Shown here: positions 1 to 9,918 of the stretch, one piece after another
How the letters are laid out: every line of letters starts with the position of its first letter
Position numbering within the stretch: position 1 is the first letter of the stretch
Origin: Pseudomonadales bacterium
Lineage (GTDB): Bacteria > Pseudomonadota > Gammaproteobacteria > Pseudomonadales > Azotimanducaceae
NCBI GenBank assembly: GCA_028283025.1
Contig: JAPYNO010000047.1
Coordinates: forward strand, 1-45,481
Length of the DNA stretch: 45,481 bases
Direction: 5' to 3'
Program-made: the position numbers and the translations under genes
The notes under the pieces: model-generated
Told to the model about the DNA's origin: nothing
The model's database searches: none
Seen by the model: only the letters and a program-made list of their open reading frames with translations

Positions 1-537
1 GCGCAGCGCAAGTATGGAATTGATGTAGTTGCCCGCCGCCTTTGACTTGCACATGGTGATGTTCACATGATGGCGGGTGTAGGACGAGGTGCGCATAGTG
101 ATGCCGCGCTCGCGCGCTTCCGGGCCCATATAGTCGGGCCATTCCCAAGCGGCAATGGATACATGCACCGACAAGCCTTCGGCGCGCAGCCCCATGGCTT
201 CAGAGCCGAGAAACACGAGCGGGCGCAGATAGCCTTCTTCAAGATTGTTGGCCTTGAACACTTCGCGCTGCGCGAGATTCAGTTCTTCAATCGTGTACGG
301 AATGTCGATTTGCAGGATGTGCGCTGAATCGAACAGCCGGCGTGTATGGTCAGCTAAGCGGAAAATCATCGGTCCGTTCGGCGTTTTGTAGGTGCGCACG
401 CCTTCGAACACCGCGACACCATAGTGCAGGCTGTGAGTGAGCACATGCACTTTGGCATCTTGCCAAGGCACAAGCGTCCCATCAAACCAAATCAGGCCGT
501 CTCGGTTCGAGAAATTCGTTGGCGCGGGTTCCGCCAC
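1..537 (-). CDS. ilvE: Branched-chain amino acid aminotransferase, N-terminal part (runs off window)
   Basis: PLP-dependent class IV aminotransferase for the last step of Leu/Ile/Val synthesis (2-oxo acid plus glutamate), cytosolic. The 179 visible codons contain family landmarks: RDGLIWFDG near the N-terminus, KVHVLTHSLHYGVAVFEG, GYLRPLVFLG, and KAAGNYINS at the window edge. The PLP lysine region lies outside the window. The frame is open upstream to a TTG at 600, but I chose the GTG at 537-535 because an AGGTGA ribosome site lies about 7 bases before it and the protein then starts MAEPAPTNFS, close to family length. It is divergent from argA with an 84-bp gap; with ilvD nearby, this is a branched-chain/arginine biosynthesis neighbourhood. 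Confidence 0.93.
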   Translation of the reverse strand, partial: MAEPAPTNFSNRDGLIWFDGTLVPWQDAKVHVLTHSLHYGVAVFEGVRTYKTPNGPMIFRLADHTRRLFDSAHILQIDIPYTIEELNLAQREVFKANNLEEGYLRPLVFLGSEAMGLRAEGLSVHVSIAAWEWPDYMGPEARERGITMRTSSYTRHHVNITMCKSKAAGNYINSILALR

Positions 538-621
538 TTGCTGTTCACCTGTCAAATGCGAAGGCGCTAGTGTAGCTTGGATAGGCGATAATGCGCTCAA
601 TTTCAAGCTTTCTAACCCGAA

Positions 622-1947
622 GTGAACGCGCCAGCGCAACCCTCAACACCCGCCGACTACGCGCGTTGGTTCCGCGCCTCCACACCCTATGTGAGCGCGC
701 ATCAGGGCAAGACGTTCGTGGTGGCATTGAGCGGCGAGACGCTTGCGGGCGACAATTGCATCAACGTCATACACGACCTGGCACTGGTGTCGGTGCTCGG
801 CGTTCGATTGGTGCTGGTGCATGGCGCACGGCCGCAGATCAGCGAGGCGCTAGAGATGGCGGGCATCGAGTCGCCCGTCATCAATGGCGCCCGGGTGACA
901 CCGCTGAGGGCCTTGGAAGAGGCGCGCCGCGTGTGCGCGGGCCTAAGAAGCCAGATCGAGGGACTGTTTTCGCAAGGCTTGCCGCACACGCCACTCCATC
1001 ACACGCGAATTTCAGTGCTTGGCGGCAACTTCGTTACCGCGCGTCCCATGGGACGGGTGGATGGCGTCAACTTCGAGCATACCGGCGTGCCTCGGCGCAT
1101 CAATACAGATCTCATTCACGAACTCGCCGCAACTGGGCGCATCGTGCTGCTGTCGCCATTCGGCTATTCGCCCTGGGGTGCGCTCTACAATCTCGAATCA
1201 GAGCCGCTTGCCGTCAAAACCGCCGAGGCACTTGCTGCGGATAAGCTGATTCTCTTTACTGAGGAAGACGCACTCCACGGTGCAGACGGTGAACGACTAT
1301 CAGAAGTCGAGGCGTCTGGCATCGAGGCGGCGCTCGCGGGCGTTGACTGCGGCGATGTCACGCGCAGAAGCCTGCGACGCGCCGCCGAGACCAGCGTCGC
1401 CACTGGCATACCCGTGCATCTCATCGGCGCGGGTGTGGACGGCGCCCTCCTTCAGGAGCTGTTCACAGCCGAAGGTCAGGGCACGCGCGTGTGCCAGTCA
1501 CTCGGTAGCCGCGTGAGGGCAGCAACCGCCCAGGACATCGCCGCCATTCTGGCCATGATTGCGCCGCTCGTGCAGCAAGGTCAGCTCAAGGCGAGAAGCG
1601 CGGACGACATTACCGAGCGCCTTGAAGAATTTCTGGTTACGGAAGTTGACGGACTCGTGGCGGGATGCTGCGGTGTCAGGTGTCTTGAAGTGAGCGACTC
1701 CGCCGAACTCCATTGCTTGGCGACACACCCGAACTTCGCTGATATTCAAGCGGGCGATGCACTGCTCGAAGCGGCGCTTGCCAAGGCAAGACAGCTTGGT
1801 GCAAAACAAGTCCTCGCGCTCACTACGCAAGCTGAGCAGTGGTTTCGTGAGCGCGGCTTTTCCGCCGCCGACGCTGCCGCATTGCCGAGAGAGATTGAGG
1901 AACAATGTGCGCGTCGCAATTCGATTGCGCTTGTCAAACCACTCTAA
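622..1947 (+). CDS. argA: Amino-acid N-acetyltransferase (N-acetylglutamate synthase)
   Basis: Transfers acetyl from acetyl-CoA to glutamate, the first step of arginine synthesis. At 441 residues it has the classical two-domain ArgA layout: an amino-acid-kinase-like domain (about 1-285, with LVLVHGARPQI and the ALYNLESEPLA / ADKLILFTE segments) that normally binds arginine for feedback inhibition, then a GNAT domain (about 290-441, with ELHCLATHPNF, LALTTQAEQWFRERGF and a C-terminal RRNSIALVK). The start is GTG (GTG AAC GCG). ilvD follows 13 bp after the stop, so the two are probably cotranscribed. ArgA of this fused type is typical of Gammaproteobacteria. Confidence 0.95.
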   Translation: MNAPAQPSTPADYARWFRASTPYVSAHQGKTFVVALSGETLAGDNCINVIHDLALVSVLGVRLVLVHGARPQISEALEMAGIESPVINGARVTPLRALEEARRVCAGLRSQIEGLFSQGLPHTPLHHTRISVLGGNFVTARPMGRVDGVNFEHTGVPRRINTDLIHELAATGRIVLLSPFGYSPWGALYNLESEPLAVKTAEALAADKLILFTEEDALHGADGERLSEVEASGIEAALAGVDCGDVTRRSLRRAAETSVATGIPVHLIGAGVDGALLQELFTAEGQGTRVCQSLGSRVRAATAQDIAAILAMIAPLVQQGQLKARSADDITERLEEFLVTEVDGLVAGCCGVRCLEVSDSAELHCLATHPNFADIQAGDALLEAALAKARQLGAKQVLALTTQAEQWFRERGFSAADAAALPREIEEQCARRNSIALVKPL

Positions 1948-1960
1948 GGATGCCTTGAAC

Positions 1961-3646
1961 ATGCCGAGCAACCGCATTCATTCCGCCGAGATCGTCGATG
2001 GCGTGGCGCAAGCACCGAGCCGCGCCATGCTGCGCGCAACAGGCTTCACAAGCGAGGATTTCGCGAAGCCTTTAGTCGGCATCGCCTCGACCTGGTCGAT
2101 GGTGACGCCGTGCAACATGCACATTGACGAGCTCGCCAAATGCGCATCCGAAGGTGCCGACGATGCAGGTGGCAAGTCGCAGGTATTCAATACCATCACC
2201 GTCTCTGATGGTATTTCCATGGGCACCAAGGGCATGCGCTATTCGCTGGTCTCACGCGAAGTCATTGCCGATTCCATCGAGACCGTTGCGGGCGCGGCAG
2301 GCTTTGACGGCATTGTCGCCATCGGCGGCTGCGACAAGAACATGCCGGGCTGCGCCATGGCGCTCGCGCGCCTTGATCGGCCGAGCGTGTTTGTCTATGG
2401 CGGCACCATCCTGTCAGGGGCCAAGCGACGCGACATCGTGTCGGTCTTTGAAGCGGTCGGCGCCCACTCGGCGGGCAAGCTGTCCGACGAAGAACTCCTA
2501 GAAGTCGAATCGACCGCCATTCCAGGGCCCGGCTCCTGCGGCGGCATGTATACAGCCAACACCATGGCGAGCGCGATCGAGGCACTCGGGCTGTCGCTGC
2601 CCAACAGCTCGGCGCAAAACGCCGTCTCCGAAAACAAGTTAAACGATGCACGGCGCGCAGGAGAGGCCGTGGTGACTTTGATTGAGCGCGGCATCAAGCC
2701 GTCCGACATCCTCTCTATTGAAGCCTTCGAGAATGCCATCACCGTGGCGACCGCGCTCGAAGGCTCGACCAACCTCGTGCTGCATCTGCTGGCAATCGCC
2801 CATTGCGCTGGGCTGCCTTTGAGCCTTGATGACTTTGACCGGGTAGGCAAGCGGACGCCAGTGCTTGCCGACATGCGTCCTGCTGGCCGCTATTCGATGC
2901 CCGAGCTCGTCGAGATTGGCGGTATTCAGCCGCTAATGAAAATGCTGCTCGAAGCGGGCCTGCTCGATGGCAAATGCTTGACTGTCACAGGCAGGACATT
3001 GGCCGAGAATCTTGCGTCGGTGCAACCTTACCCGGAAGGCCAGACCATTGTTCGGCCGCTGCACGACCCGATCAAGCCGGACGGCCATCTGGTGATTCTG
3101 CGCGGCAATCTCGCGTCTGAAGGGGCGGTCGCCAAGATCACCGGGCACGAGGGACTGTCCTTCAAAGGCACGGCAAAGGTCTTCGAGAGCGAGGAATCGG
3201 CCATGCAGTCGATTCTTGCGGGAGAGGTCGTGGAAGGGCATGTGGTGGTCATTCGCCACGAAGGCCCGCGCGGCGGCCCCGGCATGAGGGAGATGCTGAG
3301 TCCGACAAGTGCTATTTCGGGGCGCGGACTCGACGGCAAGGTCGCACTCATCACCGACGGGCGCTTCTCCGGAGGCTCGCACGGCTTCCTGATCGGGCAT
3401 ATTTCGCCCGAAGCCTCGCGTGGTGGCAACTTGGCTTTAGTTCAAGACGGCGATGAGATCAAGATAGACGCCGAAGCGCGCACGCTTGAATTGTGTGTAA
3501 CGGAGGCCGTGCTCGGCGCACGGCGCGCCGATTGGCGCGCGCCAGAGGCCAAGGAAACACGCGGCGTGCTCGCCAAGTACGCGGCGAGCGTTGCATCGGC
3601 GAGTTTAGGGGCGGTGACGGACTTGAATGTAGGGTGGGAAGGATGA
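1961..3646 (+). CDS. ilvD: Dihydroxy-acid dehydratase
   Basis: Iron-sulfur dehydratase converting 2,3-dihydroxy-isovalerate and -methylvalerate to the 2-oxo acids used by IlvE. At 561 residues it matches the shorter IlvD/Edd subfamily that usually carries a [2Fe-2S] cluster. The three cluster cysteines are visible in TPCNMH (about C51), GGCDKNMPG (about C124) and GPGSCGGMYTANTM (about C193). Late motifs include GPRGGPGMREML and TDGRFSGGSHGF. I chose the ATG at 1961, giving MPSNRIHSAEIVDG, because this is the normal N-terminus and AGGA lies 10-13 bases upstream. The last four bases overlap the start of the next gene (ATGA), which belongs to an unrelated putative defence module. Confidence 0.95.
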   Translation: MPSNRIHSAEIVDGVAQAPSRAMLRATGFTSEDFAKPLVGIASTWSMVTPCNMHIDELAKCASEGADDAGGKSQVFNTITVSDGISMGTKGMRYSLVSREVIADSIETVAGAAGFDGIVAIGGCDKNMPGCAMALARLDRPSVFVYGGTILSGAKRRDIVSVFEAVGAHSAGKLSDEELLEVESTAIPGPGSCGGMYTANTMASAIEALGLSLPNSSAQNAVSENKLNDARRAGEAVVTLIERGIKPSDILSIEAFENAITVATALEGSTNLVLHLLAIAHCAGLPLSLDDFDRVGKRTPVLADMRPAGRYSMPELVEIGGIQPLMKMLLEAGLLDGKCLTVTGRTLAENLASVQPYPEGQTIVRPLHDPIKPDGHLVILRGNLASEGAVAKITGHEGLSFKGTAKVFESEESAMQSILAGEVVEGHVVVIRHEGPRGGPGMREMLSPTSAISGRGLDGKVALITDGRFSGGSHGFLIGHISPEASRGGNLALVQDGDEIKIDAEARTLELCVTEAVLGARRADWRAPEAKETRGVLAKYAASVASASLGAVTDLNVGWEG

Positions 3647-6630
3647 CCAGCAATTACGTCGAAATCCGCAAAGAGAATATCCGCAAATATGGCGAAGAGA
3701 CAAGGCATCTCGCCTTTTTGGGTGAGCTATATAGCGACCGTACGCATTTTATCTATGAGCTTCTACAGAATGCTGAAGATGCGCGTGCATCGGCTATCAG
3801 CATAACACTCCACAGAAATCGCCTTGAGCTACTACACGATGGGAAAAGCTTCGATGAAGCTGATGTTGAAGGGATATGCGCAGCTGGTAAAGGAACTAAA
3901 TCAGAAGACTCAACCAAAATTGGGAGGTTTGGCATAGGCTTCAAGTCAGTTTATGCCTATACAAATGCCCCACAAGTTCATAGCGGAGATGAACACTTCA
4001 GAATCGACCATTATGTGCGTCCATTCGAAATTGACCCGATAGAGGTTCCCAAGCCTTGGACAACTCGCCTTATCTTGCCATTTAATTCTTCTGCCACTTC
4101 AGACACCGCTTTCGATGAAATCGCCACGCGTCTGAAGGATTTGAACGTGCGCACCCTTCTGTTTTTGAGAAGCATCGAGCAAATCGCATGGTGGATTGAT
4201 ACCAATGAATCGGGACTATACATTCGTGTAACGAAACATCAAGAAACTGCTCGCACAGTAACTCTCATCAGAGAGGTTGATGATGAAAGTGAAGCTGAAG
4301 AAGAGTGGCTCGTGTTTGAAAGGGCAATCGAAGGACCGAACTGCAAGATGGTCAGGCCGATTGAATTGGCGTTCTTACTTGAATCTCAGACCCAGAACGG
4401 CCCTAAGGAGATTATAGCGACTCAGGGAGCGCCGCTATTCGTATCCTTTGCAACCGAAAAGAAGACCAATCTCGGATTCTTGCTGCAAGGACCTTACGAA
4501 ACGACTCCAGCACGCGACAACATACAGAGGGACAGTCAGCGGAATAAATACTTACTCAAGGAATCGTCTGAACATCTTATCTCCGTCCTTCAAACTCTGA
4601 AAGAAATGGACATGCTGACCGTGCGTGTACTTGAGACGCTGCCCATTGAGGATGAAGAGTTTCAAGACGATAGCATGTTTCGACCACTTTATGATCGCGT
4701 TGCCAAGGCACTAGCAGAAGATGCGCTGCTTCCTGCTTTGGGGAGCGGATTCATACGTGGTTGCGATGCAGTCATAGGCCGAGGCGAGGATATCCGAAAT
4801 CTACTCAGCGCAGATCAACTCCGCTCTTTGCATGGCGATGATACGCAGAATCTTGCGTGGCTAAGCGAGAAGATCACTCAGGAAAGGGTTCCGGTACTCC
4901 ATCGTTATTTGATGAACGAACTCGATATCGAGGAAATCACCCCCGATAGTTTCGCCAGAAAAGTAACAGAGAAATTCTTTTCGGAGCAGTCGGATGAGTG
5001 GTTTGTGCAACTGTATAGATTCCTACTGCGTCAAGAAGCACTTTGGCGCACTTATTATGGACCGATTCGTCATAAACCGTTCATTCGACTGAGCGATGAT
5101 CGGCAAATCTGTCCCTTTAAGGAGGACGGGTCGGTAGCAGCCTATTTGCCCTGCCAAGGAGGACGACAGTTACCAACTGTCAAACCGGAACTTGTAGAAA
5201 ATTCTGAGGCCAAGGAATTCCTTGTGAAGCTAGGTATCCATAAACCGGATATCGTGTCAGAAGTGCTAGAGCATGTGCTCCCCTTATATGAGCCTGACGA
5301 AATCGAAGTTTCTCGGGAAGACCATAAAGAGCACATCGAATTAATCTTGACGGCGCTTGAGGTCGATTCAATAGAGCGTCGCGAAGAGCTTATTTCCCGA
5401 TTAAGAGAAAGCCACTGCCTGCTCGGTAGAAACGCTGACACAAATGAAGAAGATTGGATGCCCCCACGGGAACTGTTCACAAGGTCAGGCGATTTGTCGG
5501 TGTTTTTGAAAGGGAATCCGGAGGCATACTTCTTGGATGAACAGTACACGGAGGATCAAATCGATGCGTTTCTTGAACTCGGAGTTTCCAACCGTCTTGG
5601 GATTCAGCGCAGGGAAAAAGATCGGAAAGGTCGTGTGACTGTTCGTAATTTTCACGGCTTACACGAGCGTGGTTTAGGTGGTTTTGATCCAGATTTTACT
5701 GTGGAGCACCTTGAGCATGCGGTTCAGTTTCCAAACGTTGAGCGAAGTCTTTTCATCTGGAGAAACATCGCGATACCGCAGCAACGCCAAATCCGTGGGA
5801 CAGTCGAGACATCTACCAGGCAGTCCTATGAGAATAGCGAGCGTGAACTCAGACGTTCGAAGCTAGGCGAGACACTATTGTCAAATCGTTGGTTGCCAGA
5901 CAGTGGCGGAACATTTCACAAGCCATCGGAATTGTCACTGGCTGATCTGCACGAAGATTTTGATCGAGATGAAGGTCTAGCCGCTCATCTCGAAATGAAG
6001 GATAGCGAGCTTCTGGATCTGGCAAAGCAATCAGGGGCCGCTGTTGACGGTCTGAATCTGCTGCGGAAATTACAGGAAAAACCCGGCGGACTCCAGAAAC
6101 TGGAGGAGCTTGTAGAGCAAATGGAACAAAAGCCGTCTTTTCCGGAGCGGCCATCAACAAATACCGAGAGACGCAAAGAGCGTGCGCAGCAAGGTGCGAA
6201 AACTGCGCCGAGAAAAGAATACGAGAGGCGTCCTCGAAGCACACGCACATCTCAGGCGGATGGCGACAAAAATACATATCTGAAAGAGAACTACACGAAC
6301 AGGGACGGAGAGCTAATTTGCCAGATATGTGAATACGAGATGCCGTTTCGCCGACGAGATGGAGAGCATTACTTTGAATCCGTACAATTATTTGATGACC
6401 TATCTCGCGAGCACACCGCAGCCCATCTAGCCCTGTGCCCGATATGTGCTGCCAAGTACAAGGAGTTCGTGAAACGGGATTCTGATAATGCAACCTTGGT
6501 TTGTAAGAGCATTCGTACATCGGAGGAATTCGCTGTTCCTGTCAATCTAGGGCAGGATGTGGAGAGTATTCGTTTTGTCGAGAAGCATCTTTGGGATGTC
6601 CGTGCGGTGCTTGAGGAAGAATTGGTGTAG
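3643..6630 (+). CDS. Sacsin-like GHKL-ATPase protein with C-terminal Cys/His (HNH-like) domain; putative defence protein
   Basis: A 995-residue protein. Its N-terminus has the Bergerat (GHKL) ATP-binding fold of the sacsin/Hsp90 type: an N-box in FIYELLQNAEDA (about 36-47), HDGKSF near 65 and the glycine-rich KIGRFGIGFKSVYAYT (about 92-107). The long middle has no recognised domain. A charged linker precedes a C-terminal module with ICQIC (about 892) and, after REHTAAH, LCPIC (about 931), resembling an HNH or zinc-ribbon nuclease fold. The start ATG overlaps the ilvD stop, so ilvD transcription may drive it. Third positions look much richer in A/T than in ilvD, suggesting horizontal acquisition. 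Large sacsin-like ATPases beside helicases are common in phage-defence islands; the defence role and nuclease activity are inferred. Confidence 0.8.
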   Translation: MTSNYVEIRKENIRKYGEETRHLAFLGELYSDRTHFIYELLQNAEDARASAISITLHRNRLELLHDGKSFDEADVEGICAAGKGTKSEDSTKIGRFGIGFKSVYAYTNAPQVHSGDEHFRIDHYVRPFEIDPIEVPKPWTTRLILPFNSSATSDTAFDEIATRLKDLNVRTLLFLRSIEQIAWWIDTNESGLYIRVTKHQETARTVTLIREVDDESEAEEEWLVFERAIEGPNCKMVRPIELAFLLESQTQNGPKEIIATQGAPLFVSFATEKKTNLGFLLQGPYETTPARDNIQRDSQRNKYLLKESSEHLISVLQTLKEMDMLTVRVLETLPIEDEEFQDDSMFRPLYDRVAKALAEDALLPALGSGFIRGCDAVIGRGEDIRNLLSADQLRSLHGDDTQNLAWLSEKITQERVPVLHRYLMNELDIEEITPDSFARKVTEKFFSEQSDEWFVQLYRFLLRQEALWRTYYGPIRHKPFIRLSDDRQICPFKEDGSVAAYLPCQGGRQLPTVKPELVENSEAKEFLVKLGIHKPDIVSEVLEHVLPLYEPDEIEVSREDHKEHIELILTALEVDSIERREELISRLRESHCLLGRNADTNEEDWMPPRELFTRSGDLSVFLKGNPEAYFLDEQYTEDQIDAFLELGVSNRLGIQRREKDRKGRVTVRNFHGLHERGLGGFDPDFTVEHLEHAVQFPNVERSLFIWRNIAIPQQRQIRGTVETSTRQSYENSERELRRSKLGETLLSNRWLPDSGGTFHKPSELSLADLHEDFDRDEGLAAHLEMKDSELLDLAKQSGAAVDGLNLLRKLQEKPGGLQKLEELVEQMEQKPSFPERPSTNTERRKERAQQGAKTAPRKEYERRPRSTRTSQADGDKNTYLKENYTNRDGELICQICEYEMPFRRRDGEHYFESVQLFDDLSREHTAAHLALCPICAAKYKEFVKRDSDNATLVCKSIRTSEEFAVPVNLGQDVESIRFVEKHLWDVRAVLEEELV

Positions 6631-6635
6631 TTCGC

Positions 6636-9600
6636 ATGGGATTGGATTCATCGACTTTGTACAGCGTCGGAGACCTTGTTACATTGCGGTCTGATCCTGA
6701 AACCGTGATGCCGATCATTGGAATTGTCGCGGGCGGAGCTGAGACCCGTTACCAGGTATTCCACAACAATCGTCAGGCCACCTTTTACGAGAGCCAATTA
6801 CGAAGCGCAGAACGCGACACCGAGATCTGTCGCCTCAACGCCGATGAATTGCGAGCCTTGCTTACCAGCATACAACTACTCGCGCCGTCTACCACAAATC
6901 TGTACTCGTTGCGTTCCGGACGCATTCAGTTCGTGCCATATCAGTACCGACCTGTCTTGAGATTGATCCGTGCGGATCGCCCACGATTGCTGATCGCCGA
7001 CGAAGTCGGTGTGGGCAAGACGATTGAGGCCGGGCTCATCGTAAAGGAATTACGCGCTCGGGCGGATATTTCCTCGGTACTCGTTATCTGTCCGAAAGCA
7101 TTGGTCACCGAACGCAAGTGGTCCGTTGAGATGAAGCGTTTCGACGAGCATTTTGAGGCACTTGATGGCCGGACTCTGCGTTACTGCCTTCGGGAAACGC
7201 ATCTCGAAGGCGAATGGCCAGAACGGCATGCCAAGGCCATCATCCCGTTCTCCCTGATCGATTCGGACCTGCTCTTCGGCAAAGATGGAGGAAGTTCCAA
7301 TGCCAGCGAAGGGTTGCTTGCCCTCGACCCACCACCTAAGTTCGACCTAGTCATCGTGGATGAAGCACATCACATACGCAATGCGGATACCTACCTTCAT
7401 CAGGCGGTGCGATATTTCTGCGATAACGCCCAAGCCGCCGTTTTTCTTACCGCCACCCCGGTACAACTGGGAAGCCGGGATATCTTCACCCTGCTGAACG
7501 TTTTGAGACCTGATCTTGTGATCGACCGCCCGAGCTTCGAGCAAATGGCCGCACCGAACAAATTCATCAATACTGCCGTGAGTCACTGCCGCTCCGGCGA
7601 CGATCAATGGCAGGCCGAGGCCTACTCTTGCCTAGCTCAAGCCGCGCAAACCGAGTGGGGCCGACTGTTTCTGCGGGGAATGCCAGCATTCCAAAGCATC
7701 TTTGATCGCTTGGCGAAGGATGAGGTCGATGATGTTGAGCGCATCCGCATGATCCGTTCATTGGAAGAAATCTATACCTTCAGCCCGATGATCAACCGGA
7801 CTCGACGCCGGGATATCGGAAAATTCACCACCCGCCAGCCGGAAACCCTATCAGTCGAATTCACACCCGACCAACGCCGCCTTCATGACGACCTGCTCAA
7901 CATGGTGAGACGCATCCTGAAGCAAAGCCACGGAGTGCAGAATGTCAATTTCATGATGACCACACTCCGTCGCCAGACGGCAAGCTGTCTCTACGGCCTA
8001 GTCCCAATGCTTCAGGAGATGCTTGCTGGCAAGCTAGAAAACCTTGAATTGATGAATGGCCCCGAAAGGAACGAAGATGGGAGTACCGTCGATACCAACT
8101 TTATTTCCCAAATCCGGGCAGAAATTGAACTGCTCCTCAAGAGAGCCAAAGAACTTGATCCCAATGACCCTAAGGTAAAGGCCATCGTCAAGGTCTTGCA
8201 GGATAAGAACGGGATGAATAATAACAAGGCAATGGTATTCAGCACATTCCGCCATACCCTGGCCTATCTGGCGAAACATATCCAAGAGGCTGGTTTGCGG
8301 TACGGACTCGTGCACGGTGGCATTCCTGACGACGAGCGTTCCGTAATGCGTAGCCGCTTCGCCCTGCCCAAGGATGATCCAGAAGCCCTAGATGTCCTGC
8401 TATCTTCCGAGGTGGGCAGCGAAGGACTCGATTTCCAGTTCTGCAACTTGCTGATCAACTACGATTTGCCGTGGAACCCTATGCGTATCGAACAGCGTAT
8501 CGGACGCATCGACCGCTACGGGCAACAGAGCGAGAGTGTCGCCATCGTGAATCTAGTGACTCCCGGTACGGTCGATGCGGATATCTATGAACGCTGCCTG
8601 ATGCGCATCGGCGTTTTCCATCATGCTGTCGGCGGCAGCGAGGAAATTCTCGGTGAGATCACAAGGGAGATCCACGATATCGCCGACAGCTTTACTCTGT
8701 CTCCGAAACAACGTGCCGAACAGCTACAGCAGATCAGCGATAACAGGATTCGCCAGATACAGGAAGAAGACGAACTTGAGGAGAAACAGGCGGAGTTATT
8801 CGGCCTGACGGTCCCCGATCAATCTTGGCGCGAAGAGATTGCAGCGGCCGAGAGCTGCTGGTTGTCACCCGATGCGCTTCAGCGTTGCGTATCTAGCTAC
8901 CTTTCTAGTATCTCGGAAACCCAGACAGGTTTTCTTCTTGGTGACAAGCCGCTTAAGACGCTGCGCCTCGGGCAAAAGACTCGGGCAAGGCTTCTCGAAG
9001 ATTATCGCCGTTATTCTCCCTCAAGCGACCCCGTCGCACGTAAGTGGGAGAAGTGGCTCAAGGGTGTTAACCCCATACTGCCAGTTACATTCGATCAAGA
9101 AACCGCCACCGCCGAACTGAAGGCAGTTCATCTCAATGTCACACATCCACTGGTGCGGCAGGCGGCAAAGCATGTTCAGCGATTAGGAACGGCTCAGGTT
9201 CATTTGATTGCATTGAGCAATTCCGTTCCTCCCGGTGAATATCCTTTTGCTCTCTATCAGTGGCACAAGGTTGGAGTATTGGCCGATGACACTCTGGTGG
9301 CCGTCACCTCGAATCCGAATCTCGACGGCACTGTGATGTCTCTCCTTGAGACGGCGACCGACGCCTTATTCACCAAGTCGCTCAAGACTACCGCAACAGA
9401 CCAACTTGATCGGTGTCATCACGAAATTTGGCACAATGCTCGCACAAGCCACATGGAGAAGAATCGGGATATCGTTCGACACCGTGTGCAGAGTCTCGAG
9501 TTTAGCCACCAGGCCCGCAGTAGACTGTTGGAGGACCAAATCAACAGCGCAACAAACAACAAGATTCAGCGGATGAAGGAGGCGGAACTGGCACGTGCGA

Positions 9601-9716
9601 ACCATGATTACGAACGCATGACTGTTAAGCTGGAAAGATTGGCAGAAAGCGCAGACATTCATGTGACGATGGTTCTCGAAGGGCTGCTTGAGATTGCCGA
9701 AGATAAAGTTGCATGA
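6636..9716 (+). CDS. SNF2-family DEAD/DEAH helicase (RapA/DrmD-like), putative defence partner
   Basis: A 1026-residue SF2 ATPase of the SNF2 class. Visible motifs: Walker A ADEVGVGKT (121-129), motif II VDEAHH (D242-E-A-H), motif III in FLTATPVQLGSRD, the second RecA lobe with VFSTFRHTLAYLAKH and SSEVGSEGLDFQ, and motif VI RIEQRIGRIDRYGQ (about 615-630). The roughly 400 residues after motif VI are charged and helical, with no domain I recognise. It starts 5 bp after the sacsin-like gene, so the pair is an operon. SNF2 proteins of this size occur in multi-gene defence systems such as DISARM (DrmD), but no DrmA, DrmB, PLD or methyltransferase gene is present here, so the pair cannot be assigned to DISARM. 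Confidence 0.87.
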   Translation: MGLDSSTLYSVGDLVTLRSDPETVMPIIGIVAGGAETRYQVFHNNRQATFYESQLRSAERDTEICRLNADELRALLTSIQLLAPSTTNLYSLRSGRIQFVPYQYRPVLRLIRADRPRLLIADEVGVGKTIEAGLIVKELRARADISSVLVICPKALVTERKWSVEMKRFDEHFEALDGRTLRYCLRETHLEGEWPERHAKAIIPFSLIDSDLLFGKDGGSSNASEGLLALDPPPKFDLVIVDEAHHIRNADTYLHQAVRYFCDNAQAAVFLTATPVQLGSRDIFTLLNVLRPDLVIDRPSFEQMAAPNKFINTAVSHCRSGDDQWQAEAYSCLAQAAQTEWGRLFLRGMPAFQSIFDRLAKDEVDDVERIRMIRSLEEIYTFSPMINRTRRRDIGKFTTRQPETLSVEFTPDQRRLHDDLLNMVRRILKQSHGVQNVNFMMTTLRRQTASCLYGLVPMLQEMLAGKLENLELMNGPERNEDGSTVDTNFISQIRAEIELLLKRAKELDPNDPKVKAIVKVLQDKNGMNNNKAMVFSTFRHTLAYLAKHIQEAGLRYGLVHGGIPDDERSVMRSRFALPKDDPEALDVLLSSEVGSEGLDFQFCNLLINYDLPWNPMRIEQRIGRIDRYGQQSESVAIVNLVTPGTVDADIYERCLMRIGVFHHAVGGSEEILGEITREIHDIADSFTLSPKQRAEQLQQISDNRIRQIQEEDELEEKQAELFGLTVPDQSWREEIAAAESCWLSPDALQRCVSSYLSSISETQTGFLLGDKPLKTLRLGQKTRARLLEDYRRYSPSSDPVARKWEKWLKGVNPILPVTFDQETATAELKAVHLNVTHPLVRQAAKHVQRLGTAQVHLIALSNSVPPGEYPFALYQWHKVGVLADDTLVAVTSNPNLDGTVMSLLETATDALFTKSLKTTATDQLDRCHHEIWHNARTSHMEKNRDIVRHRVQSLEFSHQARSRLLEDQINSATNNKIQRMKEAELARANHDYERMTVKLERLAESADIHVTMVLEGLLEIAEDKVA

Positions 9717-9918
9717 ACACTCACGGCTATCCCAACAATATTCGAGATTCGAGCAGCTGCTCATAAACCTTTGATTCAAAAGTACAATAACGTCTTTTCG
9801 GAGGCAAAGTGCCATCCGACCCAGATGAACAGGCGAAAATCAGGTTGAGTAGTGCCCGAAGGAAGTGTTGACGATTGATCCGGGCCAACAAATCGAATGC
9901 GAAACCCTTCTCCAAAGA

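Noticed and set aside
1-625. Plus-strand frames at 67-327 and 437-625
   Set aside because: Both are antisense to, or in the leader of, the clear ilvE reading frame on the minus strand.
6636-9716. Assignment of the helicase as DISARM DrmD
   Set aside because: Size and family fit, but DrmA, DrmB, DrmC and the methyltransferase are absent and the partner is a sacsin-like ATPase.
9717-9918. Short minus-strand frame (9727-9915) between the SNF2 and tcmP stop codons
   Set aside because: 62 codons, no ribosome site, composition unlike either neighbour and no recognisable motif; treated as non-coding spacer.
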